NCBI RefSeq assembly: GCF_000020605.1
Contig: NC_012781.1
Location: 1,799,501-1,863,500 of the forward strand
Length of the DNA: 64,000 nt
Source of the DNA: Agathobacter rectalis ATCC 33656
GTDB taxonomy: Bacteria > Bacillota > Clostridia > Lachnospirales > Lachnospiraceae
Direction: 5' to 3'
Positions 7,610-16,751 of this stretch are shown piece after piece; positions within the stretch are counted from its first letter, which is position 1, and every line of letters begins with the position of its first letter. The position numbers and the translations under genes are program-made. Under the pieces are notes generated by a model. That model was not told where the DNA came from. It saw nothing but the letters and a program-made list of their open reading frames with translations, and ran no database searches.

Positions 7610-8721
7610 TTTTCTGCCTTTCTGCTTTTTGCAAGCTCACCAAATTCGTTTGAATACATGATACAGTCTATCTCAAGTCTGCCCTTTGCCCTCTTTTCCA
7701 GATAAAAGCATATGCGCTCCATCGCATAATCCATTACCTCATACAGCCTGCCGCTTTCCTTAAGTGCCGCCAGGGCCTCCTCTGTCGTAAGGCTGTCCAT
7801 AATGCGCTTTATGTATTCGGGCGCTACACCGCACTTAAACGCAAATGCCGTCAAAAGCTCTATCCTGCAGTCTGCCTCCCTCGAATGAGTGTTCATGATG
7901 CCTCCTGCTACCTTTATGAGCTTTCCTATATGTCCTGTCAAAAGCATCCTCTTAAAGCCCATATCTGCTGCCATATCAATTGTTTCACCGATAAAGTTGG
8001 AGCATTTGACACTCCTGTCCAGATCATAGCCATAGCTTTCCTTCATAAAGTCAAGACCGTAATTTCCCGGCGCAACCGCCACATAATCATATCCAAACGA
8101 ATATCTCTGCCTAAGCTCCACCCTTATCGTATCAATAAGAGCCTGTGAACTCATGGGCTCAACAATACCGCTCGTGCCGAGAATTGATATACCGCCAACT
8201 ATCCCAAGCCTAGGATTAAAGGTCCTTTCTGCAAGCTCCTTTCCCTTTGGAACCGAGATTGTGATGTCAAGTGTCCCCTTAAAATCCAAAAGCTCACAGA
8301 CCTCCCTTACCTCTTTTTCTATCATCTCACGCGGCACATGATTGATAGCCGCGTTTCCGACAGGCTGGTCTAATCCGGGTTTGGTGACTCTTCCCACTCC
8401 GTCACCACCGTCTATATTTATGATAACCAAATCCTGCTTTTTTTTGCATAACGCACAGGTATCGGAATGCAAAATCCGTACAGAAGCATATATATAAGCT
8501 CCGGTGGTCACATCCGGGTCATCCCCTCCGTCTTTTATCACGGCGCAGCTTACCTCATTTTCACTTCTTTTTATGTCGGTGATATCAGCCGTGTAAGCTA
8601 TTCCCTTAGGTGTCTGAATCGTTATTTTGTTTTTAGCCTTTCCGGTTAAAAGCATATATGCCGCCGCCTTTGAGGCTGCCGCAGCACAGCTTCCTGTGGT
8701 AAATCCGTATCTCATAATCAC
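7567..8721 (-). CDS. cbiD: Cobalt-precorrin-5B C1-methyltransferase CbiD
   Basis: CbiD is the C1-methyltransferase of the anaerobic pathway and is unrelated to the other B12 methylases. The 384-residue protein starts with the signature RYGFTTGSCAAAASKAAA and has DGGDDPDVTTGA (about 65-76), GDGVGRVTKPGLDQPVG (about 104-120), GGISILGTSGIVEPMS (about 176-191) and LTGHIGKLIKVAGGIMNTHS (about 263-282). The most likely start is GTG, with GAGGAAA seven bases upstream; an ATG two codons later is possible. Its presence excludes the aerobic route. Confidence 0.96.
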   Translation of the reverse strand: MIMRYGFTTGSCAAAASKAAAYMLLTGKAKNKITIQTPKGIAYTADITDIKRSENEVSCAVIKDGGDDPDVTTGAYIYASVRILHSDTCALCKKKQDLVIINIDGGDGVGRVTKPGLDQPVGNAAINHVPREMIEKEVREVCELLDFKGTLDITISVPKGKELAERTFNPRLGIVGGISILGTSGIVEPMSSQALIDTIRVELRQRYSFGYDYVAVAPGNYGLDFMKESYGYDLDRSVKCSNFIGETIDMAADMGFKRMLLTGHIGKLIKVAGGIMNTHSREADCRIELLTAFAFKCGVAPEYIKRIMDSLTTEEALAALKESGRLYEVMDYAMERICFYLEKRAKGRLEIDCIMYSNEFGELAKSRKAEKWFTLLAQEQAQQI

Positions 8722-8737
8722 TAAATTTCCTCATGCA

Positions 8738-9388
8738 TCAGCCCCTATCAACCAGACTGTAAATCAGCGCATTGCATATGGCAGCCGCAATATTGCTGCC
8801 GCCCTTTCGTCCGACATTTACTATGTATGGCACTCCGGTCTCCATAATAAGCTCCTTAGCTGCCTCCACATTGACAAAGCCCACCGGCACACCGATTACA
8901 AATGCAGGCTTATATATTCCTTTTTCTATCATATCGTACAGCTCTATAAGCGCTGTCGGTGCATTTCCTATCGCAAAAATCACAGGCTTATCTATCCTTG
9001 ATGCAAACTCCATGCTTACTGCCGCGCGCGTTGTCTTTTTCTCCTTTGCAATAAGAGCAACCTCATCATCAGCCATAAAGCAGTGCGCCTGTCCGCCGAA
9101 TTTTGCCAGATATTTTTTATTTATGCCTGAAAGAGCCATGTTGGTATCGGTCACTATATCAGCGCCCTCTGATATCAGCCTTTTTGCAATAGCAACGGCG
9201 TCCTTAGAGTATTTAAGCGTCTGTATATAATCAAAATCTGCACTCGTGTGTATGACTCTTTTTGTTATCATCTCCTGATCAGCAGGCAGCGTAATCTGCA
9301 TTTCAGACAGCTCATGTGAAATTATCTCAAAGCTCCTCTTTTCAATCTCCATCGGCTCTAACTGTTTAATTTTTTTCAATACACTCAC
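8738..9388 (-). CDS. cbiC: Cobalt-precorrin-8 methylmutase CbiC
   Basis: CbiC moves the C11 methyl to C12 to give cobyrinate. The 216-residue protein has IEKRSFEII, the catalytic-His region RVIHTSADFDY (about 44-54), DTNMALSGINKK (about 81-92), FAIGNAPTAL (about 139-148) and the family end GVPVGFVNVEAAKE...VGRKGGSNIAAAICNAL. The frame overlaps the end of cobD by 23 bp. The longest frame starts with GTG; an ATG at residue 13 is an alternative, and no strong ribosome site decides between them. Confidence 0.94.
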   Translation of the reverse strand: MSVLKKIKQLEPMEIEKRSFEIISHELSEMQITLPADQEMITKRVIHTSADFDYIQTLKYSKDAVAIAKRLISEGADIVTDTNMALSGINKKYLAKFGGQAHCFMADDEVALIAKEKKTTRAAVSMEFASRIDKPVIFAIGNAPTALIELYDMIEKGIYKPAFVIGVPVGFVNVEAAKELIMETGVPYIVNVGRKGGSNIAAAICNALIYSLVDRG

Positions 9389-10427
9389 CTATCACTTTCA
9401 ATAATCTTACATTTTCATCAAATGTCTTTACTGCCACACGAAAATACCCTTCCGAAAGCCCCACATAGTTGGAGCAGTCCCGTATCAGTATTCCCTTATT
9501 AAGCAGTATATCATATAATGGAAGCTTGCTGTAAAACAGTATGAAATCAGCATCACTTTTATATACCTTAAACCCAAGCTTTTTTAGTCCATCTGACAGC
9601 AGCCTTCTTTGTCTGCTCACATACGATGCCGTTTCTTTAATATACTCTGATTCCCTAATGCATGCCTCTCCTGCCATCTGTGCCAGGACAGACACGTTCC
9701 ACTCCGGCAGATTCCTTTGAACCTTTTGTCTTATTGTATCATTTTTACTGAGCATATATCCAAGCCTTACTCCCGGAATAGCAAAAAGCTTGGTAAATGC
9801 TCTTACAACAATCAGATTGTCATAGTCACATAAAAGTGACAAAACAGAATAATTTTTTTCACAAAAGCCTATGAAGCATTCATCTGCCACCACATAAATA
9901 TGCTTTTCTTTGCAATGTCCTATTATTTGCTTCATGAAAGTGCTGTCTGCAAGATACCCTGTCGGATTGTTTGGATTTGCGATAAAAAATATATCTGTAT
10001 CATCTGTAAGCATATCCATTAAAGCATCCAGCCGTGCAGCAGGAGAAAAATCACTCTGCTCATCCAGCAGGAAATATCCGATATCACAGCCGACTGCACG
10101 AAGCACATGCTCATAACCGAAAAAGCCCGGGGCCGGAAGCACTGCTTTTTTGGGCTTTATGGCATGAGCTATCGCCATAAAAAGCTCTGAGGCTCCGTTT
10201 CCTGGAATTACATCCTCGCTTTGTATGCTGCAGCCTTGCTGTGTGAAATACTCTGATATCGCTTTTTTAAGGCCACTGCATGCCATGTCGGGATATCTGT
10301 CTGCATACGAAAGTGCATCACTCATAGCATCTTTAACAGAATGTGGTATGCCAAGAGGATTGATATTTACCGAAAAATCCATATTTACTTTATTGTTGTA
10401 TATGTCACCGCCATGGATGCTTTTCAT
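9366..10427 (-). CDS. cobD: L-threonine-O-3-phosphate decarboxylase CobD (PLP enzyme)
   Basis: CobD makes (R)-1-amino-2-propanol O-2-phosphate, which CbiB attaches to cobyric acid. The 353-residue protein is an aminotransferase fold type I PLP enzyme: HGGDIY near the N-terminus, DFSVNINPLG (about 17-26), the YPD substrate segment, ANPNNPTG (about 149-156), VVADECFIGF and the PLP lysine region RAFTKLFAIPGVRLGY (about 211-226). A GGAGG lies six bases before the ATG. Histidinol-phosphate aminotransferase is the closest alternative; the operon position and HGG start favour CobD. Confidence 0.92.
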   Translation of the reverse strand: MKSIHGGDIYNNKVNMDFSVNINPLGIPHSVKDAMSDALSYADRYPDMACSGLKKAISEYFTQQGCSIQSEDVIPGNGASELFMAIAHAIKPKKAVLPAPGFFGYEHVLRAVGCDIGYFLLDEQSDFSPAARLDALMDMLTDDTDIFFIANPNNPTGYLADSTFMKQIIGHCKEKHIYVVADECFIGFCEKNYSVLSLLCDYDNLIVVRAFTKLFAIPGVRLGYMLSKNDTIRQKVQRNLPEWNVSVLAQMAGEACIRESEYIKETASYVSRQRRLLSDGLKKLGFKVYKSDADFILFYSKLPLYDILLNKGILIRDCSNYVGLSEGYFRVAVKTFDENVRLLKVIGECIEKN

Positions 10428-10466
10428 TCAATTCCTCCATCAATTCTTACATCAATTCTTCCATAT

Positions 10467-11459
10467 TCAAAGCAATATTAAAACAAGACTCATAACCGCC
10501 ACAGATAAAAGCTCACACAAAAACGCAGTAATATACATCAGCCTGTTTGCACGCTTTATATCCTCGTACTCTATCTCACGCAGACCGTCTCCTATGTATT
10601 TTTTCTTCACAAGCTTCCCAAAATACACTGCATCACCCGCAAGATGCACCCTTAAAGCTCCCGCACATACGGACTCTGTCTGGGCTGAGTTGGGGCTTGC
10701 GTGATTGAAACGATCTCTTTTAAAGATGCGGTATGCATTTTTGCCATCAAACTGCCTGCCACCGATAAATGCCGCAGCAATCATCAGATATGCACTGATT
10801 CTTGCCGGTATGAAATTGACCACATCATCAAGCCTTGCCGCAAATCTGCCAAAATACATATATTTATCATTTTTGTAGCCAAGCATCGAATCCATCGTAT
10901 TCACAGCCTTGTATACAAAGCCAAGCACCGGCCCTCCGATTGCAGTGTAAAGCATAGGTGCAATCACTCCGTCAGATGTATTTTCAGCTATCGTCTCAAC
11001 TGCCGCCCTTGTGACACCTGCTGCATCAAGCACAGATGTATCTCTGCCAACAATCATGGAAACAGCCCTTCTTCCAGCATCAACTCCATCTGTCCTTAGC
11101 GCATCGTACACCCTCATGCTCTCCACACGAAGACACTTTGTGGCAAGAATCTGCCACGTCATGACAGCCTCTGCTATTACCCCGGCATATAAATTTATAC
11201 TGTATGCTGCCACAATAATAATTACCGACATTGCAAAAGTTGCAAAAATTACAGTAAAAGCAAGAAGCATACCTCTTTTATATTTTATTAGATTTAATTT
11301 TTTTTCAGAGATATTATATCCGGCATCACAATTAAGCCTCTTATCGAGAAAAGAAATGAGTGAGCCTATAAGCCTGACCGGATGCGGTATAAAATGCGGA
11401 TCTCCTATTAATAAATCAAGCACAAAGCCTGCTATAAATGCAAAAATATGATAACACAT
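10467..11459 (-). CDS. cbiB: Adenosylcobinamide-phosphate synthase CbiB
   Basis: CbiB is a membrane protein that condenses cobyric acid with aminopropanol phosphate. The 330-residue protein shows the family landmarks: LDLLIGDPHFIPHPVRLIG (about 14-32), a hydrophobic segment (about 65-88), SMIVGRDTS (about 134-142), VETIAENTSDGVIAPMLY (about 154-171) and NTMDSMLGYKNDKY (about 188-201), plus NHASPNSAQTE near 253 and a C-terminal membrane segment. Its neighbour cobD makes its co-substrate. Confidence 0.95.
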   Translation of the reverse strand: MCYHIFAFIAGFVLDLLIGDPHFIPHPVRLIGSLISFLDKRLNCDAGYNISEKKLNLIKYKRGMLLAFTVIFATFAMSVIIIVAAYSINLYAGVIAEAVMTWQILATKCLRVESMRVYDALRTDGVDAGRRAVSMIVGRDTSVLDAAGVTRAAVETIAENTSDGVIAPMLYTAIGGPVLGFVYKAVNTMDSMLGYKNDKYMYFGRFAARLDDVVNFIPARISAYLMIAAAFIGGRQFDGKNAYRIFKRDRFNHASPNSAQTESVCAGALRVHLAGDAVYFGKLVKKKYIGDGLREIEYEDIKRANRLMYITAFLCELLSVAVMSLVLILL

Positions 11460-11487
11460 ATGTTAGTCCTTCTTAAATAAATCATAG

Positions 11488-12156
11488 CTATATGGGCACT
11501 ATTTCATTAAACACAATCTCAGCGCCCTCAACCGCCACCTCACACGAGTAGCCACAGCCGTTTTTCACCTGGTAATCATAGTAATCCATATCACAGTAAT
11601 GGCTCATTATCGCCATGATAGTCCCTCCATGCACAAAAAATACCATTTGTATCTCTTTATCAGGCATAGCCCTCTTAAGCTCTAATGCCTGTGTGAGTGC
11701 CCTCTCAAAGCCACATATACTTCTTTTGCAAAACTCGTTTCTGCTCTCTCCGTTTGGAAAGGCAAGTGTTCCACCACTGTCAATCCACGCCTGATATGAG
11801 TCCCTGAAACGGATATCTGTGCTAAGTTCCTTATAGCTTTTTAGCTCCCATTCACCGAAATCCATCTCTGCAAACTCTTTAACGGTATGAATTTTATGGT
11901 GCTGTGCGACCGGCAAAATAATCTCTGCCGTCTGTTTACAGCGCCTCATTGGGCTGGTAATAATTATCTGCTCCTTTAAGCTATTTTTCTCCAAAGCCTT
12001 GTATACACCATTATTTAGCGCATTTTCTAGTTCAAAAACTCCGGCTTCATCGAGTGGCTCATCTGTCCTGCCCAGATATCTGTGCTCTCTGTTTGAGACA
12101 GTGCAGCCGTGTCTTATAAAAATACAGTTTATTTTATTTTCTGACCGATTCCACAT
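11488..12156 (-). CDS. cobC: Alpha-ribazole phosphatase CobC (histidine phosphatase)
   Basis: CobC removes phosphate from alpha-ribazole 5'-phosphate (or adenosylcobalamin 5'-phosphate) late in B12 assembly. The 222-residue protein is a histidine phosphatase with the phospho-acceptor IFIRHGCT (His near residue 16), YLGRTDEPL (about 27-35), ITSPMRRCKQTAEI (about 64-77), the catalytic Glu in AEMDFGEWE and the second His in FFVHGGTIMAIM. The start lies within the end of the upstream CobU-like gene (28-bp overlap). Specificity is inferred from context; the fold is shared with phosphoglycerate mutases. Confidence 0.9.
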   Translation of the reverse strand: MWNRSENKINCIFIRHGCTVSNREHRYLGRTDEPLDEAGVFELENALNNGVYKALEKNSLKEQIIITSPMRRCKQTAEIILPVAQHHKIHTVKEFAEMDFGEWELKSYKELSTDIRFRDSYQAWIDSGGTLAFPNGESRNEFCKRSICGFERALTQALELKRAMPDKEIQMVFFVHGGTIMAIMSHYCDMDYYDYQVKNGCGYSCEVAVEGAEIVFNEIVPI

Positions 12157-12575
12157 ATTACGCGAACTACCTCGTCTGCTTTTTTTGCAAGCAGTATCTC
12201 TGCTCTGCCTGTCTGCTCCCTGTACGCTCTCTCAAACGCATCAAGAGGCACTATGCCGTTTCCAATCTCATCAGCAATGACTATTGTATCCTTATTTTCC
12301 TCTGCAAATTGCATAAATTTCAAAATATATTCCTGCAGCGGAAGATTTTTCTCAAGCACAGCCCTGATAAAATAATGGAATTTATCTATTATGAGTATAC
12401 TCTCATCATCGACGGCAAAATCCCATGGCCATTCCATGTTTGATGCCTTATCATTGCAGGCATTATCTTTTAGAAAAAAGCAGTCGTACACATCATATTT
12501 TTCTGTTTTTTCTATCATATTTTCGAGCACATAATCAAGCTTTCCCTGTGCCACTCCGCCTATCACAAGCTTCAT
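12129..12575 (-). CDS. Divergent, short CobU-like kinase
   Basis: The 148-residue protein keeps the outline of CobU (adenosylcobinamide kinase/guanylyltransferase). The P-loop is altered to GGVAQGK (residues 6-12) in place of GGxRSGKS. IVIADEIGNGIVPLDAFERAYR and AEILLAKKADEVVRVICGIG match the C-terminal half of the family (usually NEVGxGIVP and LAxxADxVxxxxxGxP). The histidine used for the GMP intermediate in true CobU (RHxxxR) is not evident. A full CobU lies two genes upstream, so this paralogue may have only one of the two activities or a different nucleotide substrate. Confidence 0.75.
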   Translation of the reverse strand: MKLVIGGVAQGKLDYVLENMIEKTEKYDVYDCFFLKDNACNDKASNMEWPWDFAVDDESILIIDKFHYFIRAVLEKNLPLQEYILKFMQFAEENKDTIVIADEIGNGIVPLDAFERAYREQTGRAEILLAKKADEVVRVICGIGQKIK

Positions 12576-12663
12576 ATTTTCTCCAATTCCAAAGTTTAAA
12601 ATTCATAGTACAACTTTTATCAAAATACTTATCCGTACCATTCCTATATTCAAAACAAATATA

Positions 12664-13428
12664 CTAAATAATAAAAGAGACACCACCCAGTGCCACTGCC
12701 ATGGCGCACTCACATATACACACAAAATACCCTGCCGTATCGCCTGTGATGCCGCCAAGCTCCTTTTTTGTTTTCACATAATAATACCAAAAGCTAAGTG
12801 CTGCCGCAATGATCATAGCCACCGCATAAGGCAGTGACACAATAAATAAAACAGTCATACACAGTGCAAGCTGGATGTATAGTGCTGCCCTGACGATCGT
12901 TCTGTGTGCAGTGTCTGCAAACATAAATAACAGCCCATCGCTTTTTGCCGATTTAAATGACACAACAGCTATTCCGCTTAAGCATCTTGCGATGAAAAAA
13001 CCTGCACAAAAAACAATAAATGCTTTATCATTCATTATCTGAGAAAAAGCTCCCATGAATAATAATCCGTAGGCTGCAAGCATTATAACGGCAAATGCTC
13101 CTATATGTGAATCCTTAAGTATTGCAAGCTTTTCCTCCCGCGGCTTGTATGAATGAAACGCATCCATTGTATCCATAAAACCATCTATGTGAAAGCCTCC
13201 CGTAACCGCTATCGGAATGAGTGCGCCTATGCATACATAGCAGATATCCGCCACTCCAAAATGAGAGTATATATATCTCCAAAGCATAAGAAGCAGTCCA
13301 ATCACAGCTCCTATCCACGGAAAGAATACCAGCATGTACTTCATGTCATCATCATTCCATTTAAATTGTGGCATAGGTATCTTTGAATACATGGAAAAAG
13401 ATACTATGCACGACCTTATTAACTTCAT
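12664..13428 (-). CDS. cobS: Adenosylcobinamide-GDP ribazoletransferase CobS (cobalamin synthase)
   Basis: CobS joins alpha-ribazole(-phosphate) to adenosylcobinamide-GDP in the membrane, the last assembly step. The 254-residue protein has FSMYSKIPMPQFKW at the start, LVFFPWIGAVIGLL (about 28-41), the metal-binding GGFHIDGFMDTMDAFHSYKPREEKLAILKD region (from about 80), and several hydrophobic segments. GGAGG 11 bases before the ATG supports this start over a GTG six codons upstream, which would put the ribosome site inside the gene. Confidence 0.94.
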   Translation of the reverse strand: MKLIRSCIVSFSMYSKIPMPQFKWNDDDMKYMLVFFPWIGAVIGLLLMLWRYIYSHFGVADICYVCIGALIPIAVTGGFHIDGFMDTMDAFHSYKPREEKLAILKDSHIGAFAVIMLAAYGLLFMGAFSQIMNDKAFIVFCAGFFIARCLSGIAVVSFKSAKSDGLLFMFADTAHRTIVRAALYIQLALCMTVLFIVSLPYAVAMIIAAALSFWYYYVKTKKELGGITGDTAGYFVCICECAMAVALGGVSFII

Positions 13429-13452
13429 AATACACTTAACCTCCACACTGCT

Positions 13453-14079
13453 TCACTTAACCGTCACCGGAATGCCTGCAACCACCTCAACGACACGCTC
13501 TGCCATAGCGGCAAGCCCTCTGTTTACAATTCCCATTGCCTTTATGTAATTCATCGTTGATTCATCATAGCAGACTCCGTCTTCAAATACATTGTTTGTC
13601 ACAATTACAAGCTCAGCAACATTTTCACTTAAGATACTTACCTCTTTTAACACCTTTTTACTCACATGGCTGATTTGAGCAGTCTCATAATCCTTCATAT
13701 TTTCAGGGCCATCCAAAGCCTTTTTTTCAGCTTCGGCAGCCTGCATACCGGAAGCATCTACAGGTGGAAACATCTCATTTGCCACAAGGTTTGACATACA
13801 CTCAAGCAGTGCTGACCGCCCGGTTTTTAAACTGCTTTCTGATTGCAGCTTAGAAACCGCATTTTGGATATCACGAGGCTGCTCGATGGTAATAAAGCCT
13901 TTTCCGGCACGAAGTCTTCTGTGCCTGTCTATCTTCCGCTGCCCCTCATCATCAAATACCTGCATGGTGGCAATGTAATATTTTTCTTTGTATCCATTTT
14001 CATTTGACACGCGACAAATATACTTTTCTGCATATGCTGATTTGCCGCTGCCGCTGCCGCCTGTTATAAGTGTAATCAT
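13453..14079 (-). CDS. cobU: Adenosylcobinamide kinase / guanylyltransferase CobU
   Basis: CobU phosphorylates adenosylcobinamide and then transfers GMP to it. The 208-residue protein has a standard P-loop GGSGSGKSAYAE (about 7-18), YIATMQVFDDEGQRKIDRHRRLRA with the RHRRLR motif expected to carry the GMP-binding His (about 54), LLECMSNLVANEMF (Walker B equivalent, about 92-105) and LVIVTNNVFEDG (about 157-168). A linker of about 35 residues after NEMF (Ala/Glu-rich) is longer than in most homologues. It abuts cobT with no gap. Confidence 0.92.
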   Translation of the reverse strand: MITLITGGSGSGKSAYAEKYICRVSNENGYKEKYYIATMQVFDDEGQRKIDRHRRLRAGKGFITIEQPRDIQNAVSKLQSESSLKTGRSALLECMSNLVANEMFPPVDASGMQAAEAEKKALDGPENMKDYETAQISHVSKKVLKEVSILSENVAELVIVTNNVFEDGVCYDESTMNYIKAMGIVNRGLAAMAERVVEVVAGIPVTVK

Positions 14080-15171
14080 CTATACGTACCTCTCATACTG
14101 TGATACCGAGATATCGTCGAAGGTTGTCCGTCCTTTGTATACGCTAAGTGCCATATCCAAAAGCGCAAACATCATCACGGCACCTGTTCCCTCTCCAAGC
14201 GCAAGAGATGCTCTTATGACTGGCCTTACGGAAAGTGCCTCACACAAAAGCGCCACGGCAGGCTCCCTGCCCTCATGGGATGGAATGATAAAATCAGTAA
14301 CTCCGGAAAGAAGCCTTCCTGCTGCCAACGCAGAAACCATGCTTATCACTCCGTCGAGCACAACAGGAATATGGTATAATGCACCGCCTATACACACTCC
14401 GACAAGTCCTGCAATATCAAGTCCTCCGACTGTCATAAGTATCTCAAAGGTGTCCTTATTATATAAATCATACTTTTCTATTGCGCTCTCAATTACACGG
14501 ATTTTTCTCTCAAGCCCACTGTCGTTTATGCCTGCTCCTCTTCCTGTCACTGTGGCCACATTGCACCTTAGCATGGCGGCTGCCATTGCCGCACTTGTGG
14601 TGGTGTTTCCTATACCCATCTCACCGGTTGCAATAATTCTGCAGCCGTTCGCCTTACATCCACGCACTATTTCTATACCTGCTGCAATCGCTTCAAGTGT
14701 CTCAGCCCTTGTCATGGCAGGCTCTTTTGCAAAGTTTCTCGTGCCCCTGCGCACCTTTCTTTGAAGCAGCCCTTTAACACTCTCGTCACTGTTTATTCCT
14801 ATATCCACAGGAATTGTATCAGCCCCTGCAGTCATTGCCATGCGTCCGACAGATGAAGCCTTCCTTGCCATGGATTTTGCAACTGCAAGTGTCACCTCCT
14901 GTCCGGACTGGCTGATGCCCTCAGCAACCACACCATTATCCGCACACATCATTATGACCGCCTTTTTTGAAATATCTATATTTTCATCTCCCAAAACAGC
15001 ACCGATTTTAGCCGTTAATAGCTCAAAATCCCCCATGCCGTCGAGCGGCTTTGCCACCGAATCCCAGTTTGAACGGATTTTTTTGTACATTTTTGCATCA
15101 GGTGGCGTTATTTTTAATTTTTTCAATTCTTCAACTGTAAAATGGTCAGAAATAATACTATTTTCAATCAT
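14080..15171 (-). CDS. cobT: Nicotinate-nucleotide:dimethylbenzimidazole phosphoribosyltransferase CobT
   Basis: CobT activates the lower ligand base by forming alpha-ribazole phosphate. The 363-residue protein has [12 protein letters not shown] (about 41-52), [19 protein letters not shown] (about 73-91), [16 protein letters not shown] (about 182-197), [17 protein letters not shown] (about 249-265) and the catalytic-Glu region [18 protein letters not shown] near the C-terminus (Glu about 327). The ATG overlaps the end of cbiP by 8 bp, and GAGG precedes it. No BluB or anaerobic bza genes are nearby, so the base is made or acquired elsewhere. Confidence 0.95.
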
Positions 15172-16669
15172 ATTTTGCCTCACGAAGCATGCCGTACACT
15201 GCATCCATATCCAGATACTCCCTCAGTGTGTCCGCAAGCCTGTCATACTGTTTTTCTTTGAAGCTCTTATAGCTTACAATAGCGCTGTCATTCACATCAA
15301 TGCCCTTTTTATCGGCAATATAATCCACTATCACCCTGGCGGCCTCTGCAGTATCAAAAATGCCGTGGATGTACGAGCCGTACACATTTCTGCCATCAGA
15401 TATGACATTATTTAACTCATTTTTCCTGTCAGCACAAGCCCCCTGCTCATCTGAAGCTGTGCTATATGCGCTCTTACCCATATGTATCTCATAGCCCAGA
15501 AAGTGACAGCCTGAAAGCCTGCTCAATACCCCATCTACATGTGCTATTTCACCGCTTGTCTGAAGCCGTGTCTTGCTGTCTTTTAGAACGGTATCTATAG
15601 GAAGAAGCTCCATGCCACGCATATATCCTCCCTCCTCAACACCGTCGGGGTCGGCTATTGAAGCCCCAAGCATCTGATAGCCTCCGCATATTCCAAAAAC
15701 CGGAATCTCACAGGAAAGCTTTTTGACAGCGGCCTCAAGTCCGTTTTGTCTCATCCACAAAAGATCCCCCATCGTATTCTTGCTTCCCGGCAGAAATACT
15801 ATATCCGGATGACGCAGCTCATTTACTGTTGACACATACCGTACTGTTACCTCGGACATCTGCTCAAAGACATTGAAATCCGTGAAATTTGATATTCTCG
15901 GATATCTGATGACCGCTATATCAATAAGCCCATCTGTCTTTTTGTCAAAGCGCTCTGTCAGGCTGTCCTCATCCTCAAGCTGTACATCCATATATGGCAC
16001 CACTCCGGTAACAGGCACCCTACCTCTCTCCTCAAGCATCTGTATCCCCGGGTCAAGGATCGTCTTGTCTCCACGGAATTTATTGATAATAAGCCCGCAG
16101 ACACGATTCTTTTCCTCATCGGTTAAAAGCATAAGTGTGCCAAGCAGCTGCGCAAAAACGCCACCTCTGTCGATATCACCCACGAGCAGCACCGGTGCAT
16201 CCACCATATGCGCAAGCCCCATGTTTACAATATCATTTTCCTTCAGATTTATCTCCGCCGGGCTTCCTGCGCCCTCAATCACTATGATATCAGCATACTC
16301 CTCAAGCTTTTTAAATGCCTTTTTTATATCCGGTATCAGAGTTTTCTTGTATGCAAAATACTCTCTCGCCGGCATGTTCTTAAGCACCCTTCCGTTTACA
16401 ATCACCTGTGAGCCTGTATTATTTGTAGGCTTTAAAAGAATAGGATTCATGCACACCATAGGCTTAATGCCTGCTGCCTCAGCCTGCATCACCTGTGCCC
16501 GTCCCATCTCAAGTCCTTCGTCTGTTATATAAGAGTTGAGCGCCATGTTCTGTGATTTAAACGGTGCCACTCTGTATCCGTCCTGTCTGAAAATGCGGCA
16601 CAAGCCCGCGACAAGAAAGCTCTTGCCTGAATTGGACATTGTACCCTGTACCATAATTACCTTTGCCAT
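15164..16669 (-). CDS. cbiP: Cobyric acid synthase CbiP (CobQ)
   Basis: CbiP performs four glutamine-dependent amidations (b, d, e, g) on adenosylcobyrinate diamide. The 501-residue protein has the P-loop-like [19 protein letters not shown] (about 8-26), [15 protein letters not shown] (about 34-48), [19 protein letters not shown] (about 125-143), [16 protein letters not shown], and a glutamine amidotransferase domain with [12 protein letters not shown] (nucleophile Cys near 330) and YIHGIFDT (catalytic His). It is the first biosynthetic gene after the uptake genes, with an 82-bp gap that shows no clear signal. Confidence 0.96.
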
Positions 16670-16751
16670 ATCTATACCTGCTGTCTGAATTTATGTGGTA
16701 GTCTGTTGCTTAATCATTGAATATTAAACTGTAGTGTGAACAGTAACTTCC

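Noticed and set aside
10428-10470. Short tandem repeats of GAATTGATG before cobD
   Set aside because: Only two to three imperfect units; not a CRISPR or a recognisable regulatory array.
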